Positions 1-10,500 of a stretch of DNA of 64,000 bases are shown in pieces (positions within the stretch are counted from its first letter, which is position 1; each line of letters opens with the position of its first letter). A model generated the notes under the pieces. That model searched no databases and was not told the DNA's origin. It worked only from the letters and a program-made list of their open reading frames with translations. The position numbers and the translations under genes are program-made. The stretch spans positions 264,093 through 328,092 of the forward strand of contig CAUYUJ010014606.1 in assembly GCA_963575745.1 (NCBI GenBank), in the 5' to 3' direction. This stretch comes from Prorocentrum cordatum (lineage: Eukaryota; Sar; Dinophyceae; Prorocentrales; Prorocentraceae).

Positions 1-235
1 CCTGGGAGGGGGCGGGAGCTGCCGCCTCTGGGACTCGGAGCTGATCGTCATGGCGGTCCCGTCGGGCGTCCCGTCGCCGTCGGAGCTGCAGTCGTACGCC
101 TCCCCGGGGCCAGCGGCCGCCAGAGAGCAGCATTCCTCATCCTCGCTCGTCGTTCTTCCCTCATCCTCATCAGCCTCCTAGTCATCCTCGCCAAACGCCT
201 CAAGCGTCCAATTCTCCTCTTCGTCGTCATCATCA
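1..235. other. GC-rich flank, no gene seen
   Basis: Unique-looking GC-rich sequence grading into TCC/ATC-rich sequence. Open frames run through it only because they continue into the adjacent trinucleotide array. No motif recognised. Confidence 0.5.
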
Positions 236-277
236 CCATCATCCTCTTCCTCCTCATGATCGTCGTCATCATCATCT

Positions 278-338
<61 letters not shown>

Positions 339-509
339 CATCATCATCAGCATCAGCATCAGCATCAGCATCAGCATCATCATCAGAACCATCATCATCA
401 TCACCAGCAGCAACAGCCTCAGCATCCTCATCAGCAGCAGCATAATCAGCATTAGTGGTAGCATAACCATCATCATCATCAGCATCATCATCATCATCAT
501 AACCACCAA

Positions 510-550
<41 letters not shown>

Positions 551-991
551 GCGGCAGCCTCATCAGCATCAGCAACAGCAGCAGCATCATCAGCATCATC
601 GTCATCACCAGTGTCATCAACAACATCATCATCATAAAAACCCTCACCGTCATAAAGATCATCCTCATCAGCATAGTCGTCATCATCACCATAATCATCA
701 CCATAAGCATCATAATCATCACCAGCAGCAGCAACATAATCATCAGCATCACCCGCATCATAATCATCAGCAGCAACACTTCCATCCCCATCATGTCAGC
801 ATGATCAGCAATGCCATCGTCAACATTACAATGATCAGCATCAGCAACAACACCTGTAGCATCAGCATCAGCAGCAACATCATCGTCAGCATCAGCATCA
901 TCATCATCACCAACGTCACCATCACCGTCATCATCATCACCACCATCATCAGCATCATCAGCATCATCACCACCACCACCATCATCATCAG

Positions 992-1029
<38 letters not shown>

Positions 1030-1140
1030 CCGTCATCGTCATCATCATCGCAATCAGCATCAGCATCAGCATCAGCATCAGCATCAGCATCATCATCATC
1101 ATCAGCATCAGCATCATCATCATCATCAGCGGTGGCGTCA
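236..1140. repeat. ATC/CAT trinucleotide array 1
   Basis: About 0.9 kb of (CAT)n interrupted by CAG, CAA and CGT units. All long open frames here translate to poly-Ile/Ser, poly-Asp/Ala or poly-Met/Leu strings, so they are products of the repeat and not genes. Related arrays lie at 3090-3700, 17550-17930 (complementary strand), 19905-20240 and 56225-56360. Confidence 0.95.
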
Positions 1141-1164
1141 TCTTCAACAGAACTAGCAATACAA

Positions 1165-1885
1165 ATCCGCCGACCCTTGTGGGTCTCCAAGCGTGTGAGA
1201 TTGCTCCCCATAATCCCCCCAGGGACCCCAAACCGCGAGTTCGCCCCCCCCCGCGGGGCCCGGAACGACCCCCGGTTGAACGCGCCACGGGGGAACGGAG
1301 GGCCTCACAACGGGCCCTGAAGGCCCCAAGGGGTTCCCAAGACGGTCCCAGAGGGCTCCGAATCGCCGCAAGGTCGAGCCATGACGCCCAAGATGGCAGC
1401 CAGACAGCCCAAAACGCAGCCAAGACGCTCCCAGACGCCTCCAGGAGGCCCCCCAACACGGCCCCAAGAAGCCAAAATCTGCCCATTGCGTTGGGAAAGC
1501 GTGCGTTTTTAGCACATTCGCCTCTTGGGTTTTCACAACGACCACGATGGCCCAAGAGGCCTCCAAGATCGCCCCAAAACGGCCCAGGCGGCCCCGAAAA
1601 GGGCTCCCAGACGGCCCAAGAGGGCCTCAAGACGGCCCAATAAGCCCCCAAGACGGCCCAGGAGGGCTCCAAGACGGCCTTAAGATGTGGCCCAGACGGG
1701 GGAATCCGGACGGACATTCCAGGCCTTCGGCCCCAGGACGCCACAGGGTTGCCCCAAAAAGCCCCCAGGGAACCCCAAGAGAGCCCCGAAAAGCCCGCAC
1801 GAGGCCTCCATGAAGCCCCCAAGAGGTCCAAAAACTGCCTCCCGGACGCCCCCGAAAAGCCTCCTAGGAGACCCATCAACCATCC
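1165..1885. repeat. CCAAGACGGCCC-type interspersed repeat, block 1
   Basis: Degenerate short tandem units of the form GGCCCAAGACGGCCCC with variants. A leader module at 1190-1320 (gtgtgaga..., C-run, gggacccc, then 'gaacgcg' and 'cctcacaacgggcc') reappears at 4255-4330 and 57180-57260. An internal module containing 'tttagcacattcg' at 1505-1530 recurs at 4508-4530. The shared modules indicate copies of one long interspersed repeat and not just simple sequence. Confidence 0.8.
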
Positions 1886-2135
1886 GATTGGCCTCAACCC
1901 CACAACCCAGGCACGGTGGCGGGACGCCTCCCCCCCCCCCGAAAAACCTCTGTCGAGGCCCCATAAACTATCCCACTGGCCTCAAACCCACAAGCCAGGC
2001 ACGGTGGCGGGATGGACGGAAGGTCATTCGATGATCACGCGTCAACGGCGAACATAACTGCTCAGACCCGCAAGCTAAGCACGGTGGCGGGATGAACCGA
2101 AGGCCATTTGATGATCATATGCGTCCACGGCGAGC
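1886..2135. repeat. ~86-bp tandem repeat, about three copies
   Basis: The phrase AGGCACGGTGGCGGGA occurs near 1908, 1997 and (as AAGCACGG) 2080, in a unit that also carries 'aaggycattygatgatca'. No coding signal. Confidence 0.7.
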
Positions 2136-2640
2136 ACTGCGAATGTGAGCCGCGGCAAATACAATGATCTCAAAGAGTTTATGTCTGGACTCTGACACTG
2201 CCCCTACCTTCGTCCCCCGAAATTATCAAAAGAAAAAGCCCACGAGACATCCCCAAGACTCTAACGCACAACCAGGCCGGGATGGACCGAAGATTCTGCA
2301 AGACTTCACGGCCAGGAAGCCCGCACAAGGTATCCAAATCCAGGGTGCACACACGCATGCGTTCTGGGGGCGCCAGCATAGTCCCAAACGGCCCCCGGAG
2401 GCCCCAGTTAGGGCCCCAAGCCTGGATGCTCACTCTTCGTCCCCCTCGTGCTTTCTTCAACCTCCTCCTCATCCCCTGCCTCCCTCTACCCCTCCTACCC
2501 TTCATCCTCCTTTTCCTCCTTCTCCTCCTCCTGCGGCTGCGCTTCCTTCTTGTCAGTTCCCTCCTCCTCCTCCTCAGCTTCGCTCCCCCTCTCGCTCTCA
2601 CCTTCTGGCCCTACTTCGACAAACCGCAAAACGGGCGTTC
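2136..2640. other. No gene; TCC-rich tract
   Basis: Mostly unstructured sequence followed by a pyrimidine (TCC)n tract at about 2450-2590. No coding feature supported. Confidence 0.5.
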
Positions 2641-2840
2641 GAATGCGCATCATCTGCACGTATTGCACTTCAGGGTGCCCTTCTTTCTTGTCGCGCGCGA
2701 CATTGTCAGGCCTCATGAAGAAAGCCGATGTCGGTAGTTTGCTCTGACGTGCCGCTGCACTGATACGCCTGCCAACTGCGCGCTGTGAAACCAAGGTCCT
2801 TGCAATCTGCGCACACTACTTTCACTCCCCTCGTCAAGTA
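2641..2840 (-). pseudogene. Relic of Helitron-type Cys-rich C-terminal tail
   Basis: Read on the minus strand this matches the end of gene B (58518-58700). It retains the pattern VVC-x2-CK-x-LGFTAR followed by QAYQC, then after a frame change a segment like PTSAF...N-VARDKKEGTLKC-x2-C. At DNA level the two stretches align over about 190 bp with many substitutions and a few indels. It has no helicase or Rep sequence beside it, so it is a 3'-terminal fragment. Inference: a 3' end left by an old insertion or a fragment carried in by a rearrangement. Confidence 0.75.
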
Positions 2841-3089
2841 TTCCGTCTCCTGCGCGCAACTGATGTGCCCCTGCCGGGGGAACTCCTTGTCGAAGCAGCC
2901 CCATCACTCCTATCCGCATCTGCAGGGGCTACAGGAATGATCAAGTTTCGTGCCTCTCGAAAACGACCCCGAAACCAAGACTAGTCCAAAACGCACTACT
3001 CATGAAATCACACACCGCCGCCTTGAAGGCGTCCACCACAGCCGGCGAGAAAGGCTAGGGGTCAACGGATGTGGCACAAGCCTTTAGAA
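2841..3089. other. No feature recognised
   Basis: Apparently unique sequence directly upstream (in minus-strand terms) of the Cys-rich relic. It could be older transposon sequence, but no motif can be read. Confidence 0.4.
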
Positions 3090-3700
3090 TCATCACCGTA
3101 AGCGTCATCCGGATCGTCATCAGGATCGTCCTCATTACCCACATCCACCACATCCGTCCTCCTCATTATAAATCACCTGCGTTCGCGAGTATCCGCAAGA
3201 CGACGTATACCAACATCACCATGGACAGCGACACACTGGTCGGCATATTTCACCGCATGATCATGATCATCACCATGATCATTACCATCACCACCGTCAG
3301 CACTAAAAAAACACATTCCCCATGTACACTACCCTGCATCACCACCACCATCACCACCACAATCTTCATCGGCATCATCACCCGCATCCGTATCGCCAGC
3401 ATCATCATGATCTTCCACGTTCTCCCCATCACCATGATAATCAGCATCATCATCAGCAGCAGCAGTAGCAGCAGCGGCAACAGCAGCATCACCATCGCCG
3501 GTATCACCACCACCACCGTCATCATTATCGTCGTCGTCATCATCAGCATCATCATAAGCATCATCAGCATCATCAGCAGCAGCATTAGGATCATCATCAG
3601 CAGCATCAACATCGTATCCTTACCAACTTCACCATCACCATCCTCATCATCCGCATCATGATTAACATAATCCTCATCATCGTCACCATCATCCTCATTG
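3090..3700. repeat. ATC/CAT trinucleotide array 2
   Basis: Interrupted (CAT)n/(CAC)n/(CAG)n array of the same type as 236-1140. Frames through it give low-complexity translations only. Confidence 0.93.
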
Positions 3701-3734
3701 GCCACCGTGCCTGCACGAAGTGGGCGTGTTCGAA

Positions 3735-4900
3735 TGATCGTATTTTGTCGGTGAGGTGTTCGAGAATTGTATAGCCCCCCCCCTTCACGGCGCGCGTGGC
3801 TCGAACACCATCACCCCTGAAATTTCGGTCTGGCGGTCGTGTCGGCATCCAGGCGGCCAAGATGGTCTCCAAGACAGCTTCCAAGACGGCCAAGGCGAAA
3901 AAGAAAACAGCTCCAAATGGCCCAAGGTAGCTCAAGAGTCTCTCAAGATGGTCTCGAGACGGCCCAAGAGCCCTACCAGAAGGGCCTCGAGACGGCCCAA
4001 GAGGCCTTGGGACGGCCGAAGAAGCTCCAAGACGCCTTCCTGGAAAGCCCGAAGGGGGAAAACAATTGCCCACCTTACGTTCTTGAGAGATTTCGAATTT
4101 CTCACCTGCTCGGGTTTGCGACCGCCGAACACGGCCCAAAAGACCCCCTGAGGCCTCCAAGATGGCCACATGGAAGCCCAAGAGGCCTCAAATAGGGTTC
4201 CAAGTCGGCTCAACAGGACCCCGAGAGGGCCTTGAAGCGCTCCAAGAGAGCAACAAGACGGCCCAGAGAGGCCCGGGGGGTCCGGCCGGCCCCGGGTGAA
4301 CGCGTCACGGGCCTCACGACGGGCCATGAGGGCCCCAAGAGGCCCAATGGTCCGAGAGGGCCCCTAGTCGCCGATGGATCGTTCCAAGACGCACAAGATG
4401 GCCCCCAGACGGCCCAAGAGGCCCCCGAGACGCCCCAAGAGGCCTCCAAGAGGCGCCCCAAGAGGGCCCCGAGGAGCAAAAATTTGCTCATGGCCTTAAG
4501 GAAACGTATGATTTTAGCACATTCGACTCTTGCGCTGTCACAACGTCCAGGACGGCCAAGAGGCCTCCAAGATCGCCCAAAAACTGCCCAGGAAGCCCCC
4601 AAGAAGGCTCCAAGACGGCCCAAAAGGGCCCCAAGACGGCCCAAGAGGCCCCCAAGACGGCCCCCGGAGGGCCCAGGCGGGGGACCCGAACAGAAATTTC
4701 AAGCCCTCGGCACCAAGAAACCTCCAGGAGGCCCCAAGAGGCCCCCAAGAACCCACCAAGAGGCTCCAAGAGGCCCACCAGAGGCCCGAAAGAGGCCCCC
4801 AAAAGGCATCAAAAGTGCTGCCAGGAGGCCCCCGAGAGACCTACCAGGAGCCCCCCAAGAGGTCGGCGGTGCGGCGTAAGCCCAAGAATCCACGTCCGGA
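3735..4900. repeat. CCAAGACGGCCC-type interspersed repeat, block 2
   Basis: Same family as 1165-1885. Two apparent sub-copies occur, one starting near 3770 and one near 4240; the second carries the 'gtgaacgcgtcacgggcctcacgacgggcc' type leader and the 'tttagcacattcg' module at 4512. Translations in all frames are Arg/Pro/Lys-rich or Gly/Leu/Trp-rich artefacts. Confidence 0.8.
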
Positions 4901-5099
4901 GGTGCCGTGCTGAGCGGCAGCGTTTTTTTCGGCGAGCGCCTTAATGCAACGTATGAAATGTATCCAGAAATTCCATAATTGCAACGTGTTGCATAGTGTT
5001 ACTCATTGCGTCTCCCCCCTTAACCCCCTCCTGGGAACCGCGCCACAGCGCCGTACCAAACTGGTCGCCCCCTTCTGGGGCCCTAAAAACGTTCAAAAA

Positions 5100-5645
5100 C
5101 CCATTGGGAAATCAACAAATTCGGCCTCTTGGGCCTCTTGGGGCTCCAAGAGGGCCCCAAGACGGCCCAAAATGGCCCCAAGGCGGCCCAAGACGGCCCA
5201 AGATGGTCCCAAGGGGGCCCATGAGGCCCCCAAGACGGCCCAAGAGGGCCCCAACTGCGCCTCTGTCGTATGGTTCTGGCGATAGTTCAGCGTTCTCGCC
5301 GTTGCGGCCCAAACAGCTTCCAAAATCGCCCCAGAACAACACAAAAAGCCCCCAAGAGGGCCCCAAGACGGCCCAAGAGGGCCCCAAGACGGCCCAAAGA
5401 GGCCCCCAAGACGGCCCATGAGGCCCCTAAGACGGCCTAAAGGACCCCAAAAGGGCCCCAAGCCGGCCACAAGAGGCCCCCAAGACGGCCTCCGAAGAGG
5501 CGAGACGGCAGAAAAACGCCCCAAGACGGCCCGGGACGCCCCCAAGAGGCCCCCAAGACGCCCCCAAGGGGCCCCAAGGAGCCCCCAAAAGGCCCCCAAA
5601 AAGTCTCCAAAAAACCGCCAAAACGCCCCATATAAGTCACCCCAA
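5100..5645. repeat. CCAAGACGGCCC-type interspersed repeat, block 3
   Basis: Dense GGCCCCAAGACGGCCCAAGA units interrupted by one non-repetitive module at 5270-5320. Same family as blocks at 1.2, 3.7, 18.5, 54.1 (reverse orientation) and 57.3 kb. Confidence 0.85.
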
Positions 5646-5767
5646 GCCCACACAGCGACTGGAGTGTACTGACATTTTCCCCCCCTGGGCGAAGTGCGGC
5701 GCAGCGCCAGCCAGGTGGAAGTTGGTCACGGCGGCGCCCATGATTAGTGCTGGCGCTGGAAGGGGAT

Positions 5768-6206
5768 TATCCCGGCAAAGCAACCTAACATCGATATGTA
5801 GAAGCATAGCTGGAGGCATGCAGCAGCAGTAACAGTCACAGTAGTAGTAGTAGCAATAAGAGCAGGAGAGATGAAACAGTGGTAACAGTGAAGTAGTAGT
5901 TGTAGTTGGCGGGAGTGAACGAGTGAAGTGTAGTAGTAGTAGTGGGTGTAGTGGTAACAGCGAAGTGAAGTATAGTTGGAGTGGGTGGATGGCAGTAGTA
6001 GTAACAGTGAAGTACGGCGGATGTATTGGATAGTAGAATGGTAGTAGGGGAAGTTAGCCCCCGTAGTAACGGTATCAGTAAAAGTAATCGTAGAATGTAT
6101 GTCGAAACGAGACACTGCTATCAATGCACGGAGCTTGAATGGATGTATTTGCAAACGAGACACTGCTATCTACGCACGGAGCTTATCCCGGCAAAGCAAC
6201 CTAACA
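5768..6206. repeat. Pair of exact 24-bp direct repeats around a GTA-rich spacer
   Basis: An identical 24-bp sequence, beginning TTATCCCGGCAAAGCAACCT, lies at 5768-5791 and 6183-6206, 415 bp apart, and similarity continues past it ('atrtgtagragcat'). The spacer carries AGT/GTA microsatellite (5825-6010) and two copies of the minisatellite core AAACGAGACACTGCTATC at about 6113 and 6151. Confidence 0.75.
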
Positions 6207-6254
6207 GCCATGTGTAGGAGCATCTCTGGGTCGAACAGCATCTCGACGAAAAGG

Positions 6255-6345
6255 CAGCGACAAAAAAGGTGACGTCGACGACGGCGGCGGCGGCGGCGAC
6301 GGCGGCGGCGGCGGCGCCCCCCCCGCCGCCATCCGCAGAGGTGGC
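6255..6345. repeat. GCG/GAC trinucleotide tract
   Basis: Short (GGC)n/(GAC)n tract; no coding support. Confidence 0.75.
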
Positions 6346-6559
6346 TCGTTCGTGTTCTTCGTGGCCCGCCATACCCGGGCCACATTTTTTGTTTGTTGCT
6401 AGCAGTGTCTCGTTTCCAGATATGCTTCCAGCATGTGCAGAAACATATATGGGAGCATTCCCCTTGAGATTCAGATGAGTACTGGTGGGAAGCCAAGACG
6501 TGTCCGCACTGGTGGGAACGACAGTACCTGCAGTAACAATAGTAGTGGCATTGGCAGTA

Positions 6560-7275
6560 GCTGCAATAACAGCTATCAAACGAGACGCTGCTATCAACGC
6601 TGGCAGTGTGTCAAACAAAACTTTGCTATCAATTTTGGGAGTCGTGTAAAAAGGAGACACTGCTATCAACGCTGGAATTGTGTCAAAACGAGACACTGCT
6701 ATCAAAAATGGAAGTCGTGTACAAACGAGACACTGCTATCAACGCTGGAAGTGTGTCACAACAAAACTTTGCTATCAATATTCGGATTCGTCTAAAAAGG
6801 AGACACTGCTATCAACGCTGGAAGTGTGTCAAAACGAAACTTTTCTATCACTAGTGAGAGTCGTGTAAAAAACGAGACCCTGCTGTGTCAGTGTTTCTAT
6901 CACGCTCGCAATGTGTCAAAACGAAACTTTGCTGTGAATTCTGGGAGTCGTGTGAAAAGGAGACACTGCTATCAACGCTGGCAGTGTGTCAAAACGAAAC
7001 TTTGCAGTGAATTTTGGGAATCGTGTAAAGAGGAAACACTGCTATCAACGCTGGAAGTGTGTCAAAACGAGACAGTGCTATCAATAGTGGCAGTCGTGTA
7101 AAAAGGAGGCACTGCTATCAACGCTCGCAGTATAGCAAAACGAAACTTCGCTGTGAATTCTGGGAGTCGTGTAAAAAGGAGACACTGCGATCAACGCTGG
7201 AAGTGTGTCAAAACGAGACACTGCTATCAATAGTGGGAGTCGTGTAAAAACGAGACACTGCTATCAACGCTGGCA
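6560..7275. repeat. 36-bp minisatellite with core shared with gene A intron 2
   Basis: About twenty tandem units of about 36 bp, each with the core AAACGAGACACTGCTATCAA or the variant AAACGAAACTTTGCTATCAA, followed by a variable part such as 'cgctggaagtgtgtc' or 'ttttgggagtcgtgt'. The two forms alternate, suggesting an older ~72-bp dimer. The same 20-bp core builds the 33-bp array inside intron 2 of gene A. Open frames across it are an effect of the repeat period. Confidence 0.92.
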
Positions 7276-7385
7276 ATGAATGATGATGATGAGTGCGATG
7301 ATGAGTGCGACGATGAGATGATGACTGTCCTTTTTTCAGAGGACCGCGCTGAGGAGCGGCGTGCGAAGCGGAGAAGCTGCAAAGC

Positions 7386-7545
7386 GTGCAGGCTGAAAAG
7401 CATTGCAGACATGCGCAGGCTGAAAAACACTGCACGACACGTGCAGGCTCACCGCGCACAGCTGCACACGAGCGCAGGCTGAGAAGCACCACGCGCATGC
7501 AGACTGAGAAGCACCACACGAATGCAGACGGACAGACTGAACAGC
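7386..7545. repeat. Non-coding cluster of the GCAGGCTGAGAAGCACC mini-repeat
   Basis: Six to seven degenerate copies at about 7388, 7415, 7443, 7473, 7498 and 7524, on the plus strand, just beyond the stop codon of gene A. The element is the same one found in frame in gene A exons and in its intron 1, in the same orientation. Confidence 0.85.
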
Positions 7546-7578
7546 ACCGCCACAACGCAAGCTGCATCTCATGGCTCC

Positions 7579-10500
7579 TCAAGCTCGCGCAGGCCATCCC
7601 AGTTGCTGTCGGGCCTTCGCGCAAGCGATCTTCGTCGCGGCAATCTTGTCCGTGAAGAGCTCGGCGAAGGCCTTGGCGATCTGTTCCGGGGGGCCGGATT
7701 CGATGATGCTCCGGTCAGGCAAGCCGTGGCTCAAGAGTTGGTTGAAGCTTCTGGGGCGCGACAGGCTGACGTAGTAGGCAAGCCAAATGGACTCCTTCTT
7801 GAGTCCTGGCGGAAACGTCCAGTGCACGATGAAGCCTGGGTCCGTCGTCTTGCCCTGGACGCCATGCAGAGTCCCCTGCTTCTTGGGCAGCACGGTCAAC
7901 TGCGTCCTGGACACCGCGATGGCCGGGCCACCTGTCTTCGCTTTGAACTTCCAGGGGCGCGCCTGCGGGGTGATCGCGAGCACTCCGCGCAGGTCGGGGC
8001 CGGCAGGCTGAGAAGCACTGCCAGCTGTCACCGGCGCGGCCTTCAAGAAAAGTTCATCGCTGTCATCGATCTTGACATAGACGGCCTTTGGCATGTAGTA
8101 GAGTACGACCACGCCGTCCGAGACAATGGACGGGCGGCCCTCCACCGGAGGCTCCAGAGCGTGCAGCTCTATGCCTACCACTTTGCCTGGCGCGCCACGG
8201 ACATACTTCGGCGGCAAGACGGATTCTGTCAGGATGACCTCCATGCCAACGAAGAGCGGCAGCAGCCCCGGCATTTTTGCGGTAGCGCCGATGTTGGGCT
8301 CCGCGCGCATCTCGTCGAAATCAGGCTTCGCGAGGCGCGCAGCTGGTCTGTCGATTGCTGGGACGTAAAAGAGCAGCTGGCCAGCATCGTGCGCATCAAG
8401 CTTGGCCTGTGCATGCATGGCGTAAGAGACGATGCGCCACTCATAGGCCGACTCGTACCAGCCTCGTGCTGCACGCAACCGAGGGTCCCATTGAGGTGGC
8501 TGAGCGGCTTCGCTGCTGCTGGCAGCAGGCTGACCAGCACCGCTAGGGCTAACGACCTCTGTTTTGACGATCGCCTGCCAGCTCTCGTCAGAGATCTTTT
8601 TTCCGCCTGGAGTTCTCATGGCGTGGAGAACCTCGAGTTGCAACGGGTCTGTAAAGCGCTGCATCTGCACGAAATCGATGACGTACTCGAAGTCGGCGAG
8701 CAACTTCCTACCCTGTTGGTGTTCGTAGGACTGGCCCGTGCGAGGCGCCAGCAGGGAGGCGCTGGCGGGGACCGGCGGCAACTGGTAGAAGTCCCCGCAC
8801 AAGATCTTCACGGCCATGCGCCCCCACGTCTCCTGCGGGCGCATGTACTTCGTGGGGTCGAGGTTGTAGCGCAACGCCCTGCCGTAGGTCGTGCGCAGTG
8901 CATCGGCATGCAGCAAAGGCCCCGGCACAGCACCCAGCTCATCGATCACGTCGACGCCGAGTGTGCCTGTGAGGCGGTCCAGCTTTTTCTGCGTCTGTGG
9001 CGTCAAGCGCAGCCTGGCGGTCTGCAGGGAGTCCGACATGAGCAGCCCATTGGAGGAATGCATTGTCCTGCCGCGCGGGCCGAGGTTGTGTGCCGCGTGG
9101 TTGGACTGAGCTTTGCCGAGGTACCCCTGCTCGCCGAAGTAAGTGATGGCCATCGGCTCCACCACTTTGGAGAGGGTGCGTGTCTTGCCGACACCGCCTC
9201 CCCCGAGCCAAATCGCTCTGTGGTTGCCTGTCGCGGATACCACGGGGAGCAGATGCGTTGTCTTGTCTGGTCTGCCTTCAAAGCGTTCCTGCAGGGACAG
9301 CGCGAACAACGCCACCGCGTCAATCTGCTCCTCCGTGCACTCGGCATCATTGACAAGCTTCCACGCAACAGCCGCCGGGCCCTGCATGGCCATGAGCTGC
9401 GGCACGAGCTCCGGCTGCGCGTCCTCGGCAGCAGGCTGAGGAGCACCGCTGGGTAGCCAGTCGTCCGCAGCCTCGGGCAAGGTCTCTCCATCCGGGCTCG
9501 CTTGCTTCTTTTGGAGCGCAATGCTTTGCCGCTGTAGGGCGAGCACGTCAGAAAAGGTCTCGTCCAGCCGCGCGCCCTGATGTTCCCGCGCGCCGCTGCT
9601 GGCTGGCAGTGCAAAGCTGGGCTGCAGCATGCCGCTGTACGCTCGGTCGAGGTTCTTCAACTGCTTATCGGCGTAGCTGAGGCGGCCCTTCTGGTCCAAG
9701 CGCTGCAGTTGGTCTTGCTGTAGGGCCAGCTCGGTTGCTCTGACGTGGTCCCGCAGCGGAAACCGGGAGATCTCGGTAATCGCGGCGTCCTCCACGTCCT
9801 CCTCTACGTCGCTGCCGCCGCCTCCACCCACGTCAACGAGCTCCAGCGGGACTCGCCCCTTGAGCCCTTCGGCATCGCTCGCGGAGTCCTCATCCGCCTC
9901 GAGGTGTGCAGTCGCTGCTGGCCGAGGCTTAACCCGCGCCTCCGCCGCGAGGTCCACGTGCGCCAGCACGTCTCGCGCCACGTGCGCACAGAACTCCGCC
10001 AGGGTGCACTGTTCCTCGTGCCACCGGCAGTGGTGGTCACTGAAGGCGAGGATGCGCCGTGCCGCCTCCGCTGGCATGCGCCGCGCCAGCTGGGACCTTG
10101 CGAAGTGCGCTAGGCTGAGGAGCACCAGCTCGCCCTCCTCGAGGTTCGCCCGGGGCTCTTTCAGCTCGGAGAAGAGGGTCGTGTCCGCGAGCACGAGCCT
10201 CTTGCGGGCCAGGCGGCTCCTGGAGTCTGCGCGCGCTGCCAACGCGTGGATCTCCGCGCACCGAAGCCGCCGCGCCCGCTCGAACGAGTATGGGCGCACG
10301 GCGGGGCAGTCGCAGTTCCTCAGCATATGGCTGTACTGAGTAACGCAGCCACAAGAGAGGGGACACTCGCACGCCCAAGGCGTGAAGAGGAGGGCCTTGA
10401 AGAGCGAGTTCTGCTCGGGGTCCTGTGCCCAGGTCGGGCACTGGAAGCCATCGATGGTGGGGGCGTTACTCCGCGTCAACTTGACCTCCTGCATGTACCG

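Noticed and set aside
48-1903. Acidic (poly-Asp) or poly-Ile/Met proteins across the ATC arrays
   Set aside because: Pure trinucleotide translation in several frames at once; no start context or flanking domain.
7522-9456. Plus-strand open frame of 644 codons
   Set aside because: It is the complement of gene A, whose minus frame carries all the helicase motifs; the plus frame has no domain.
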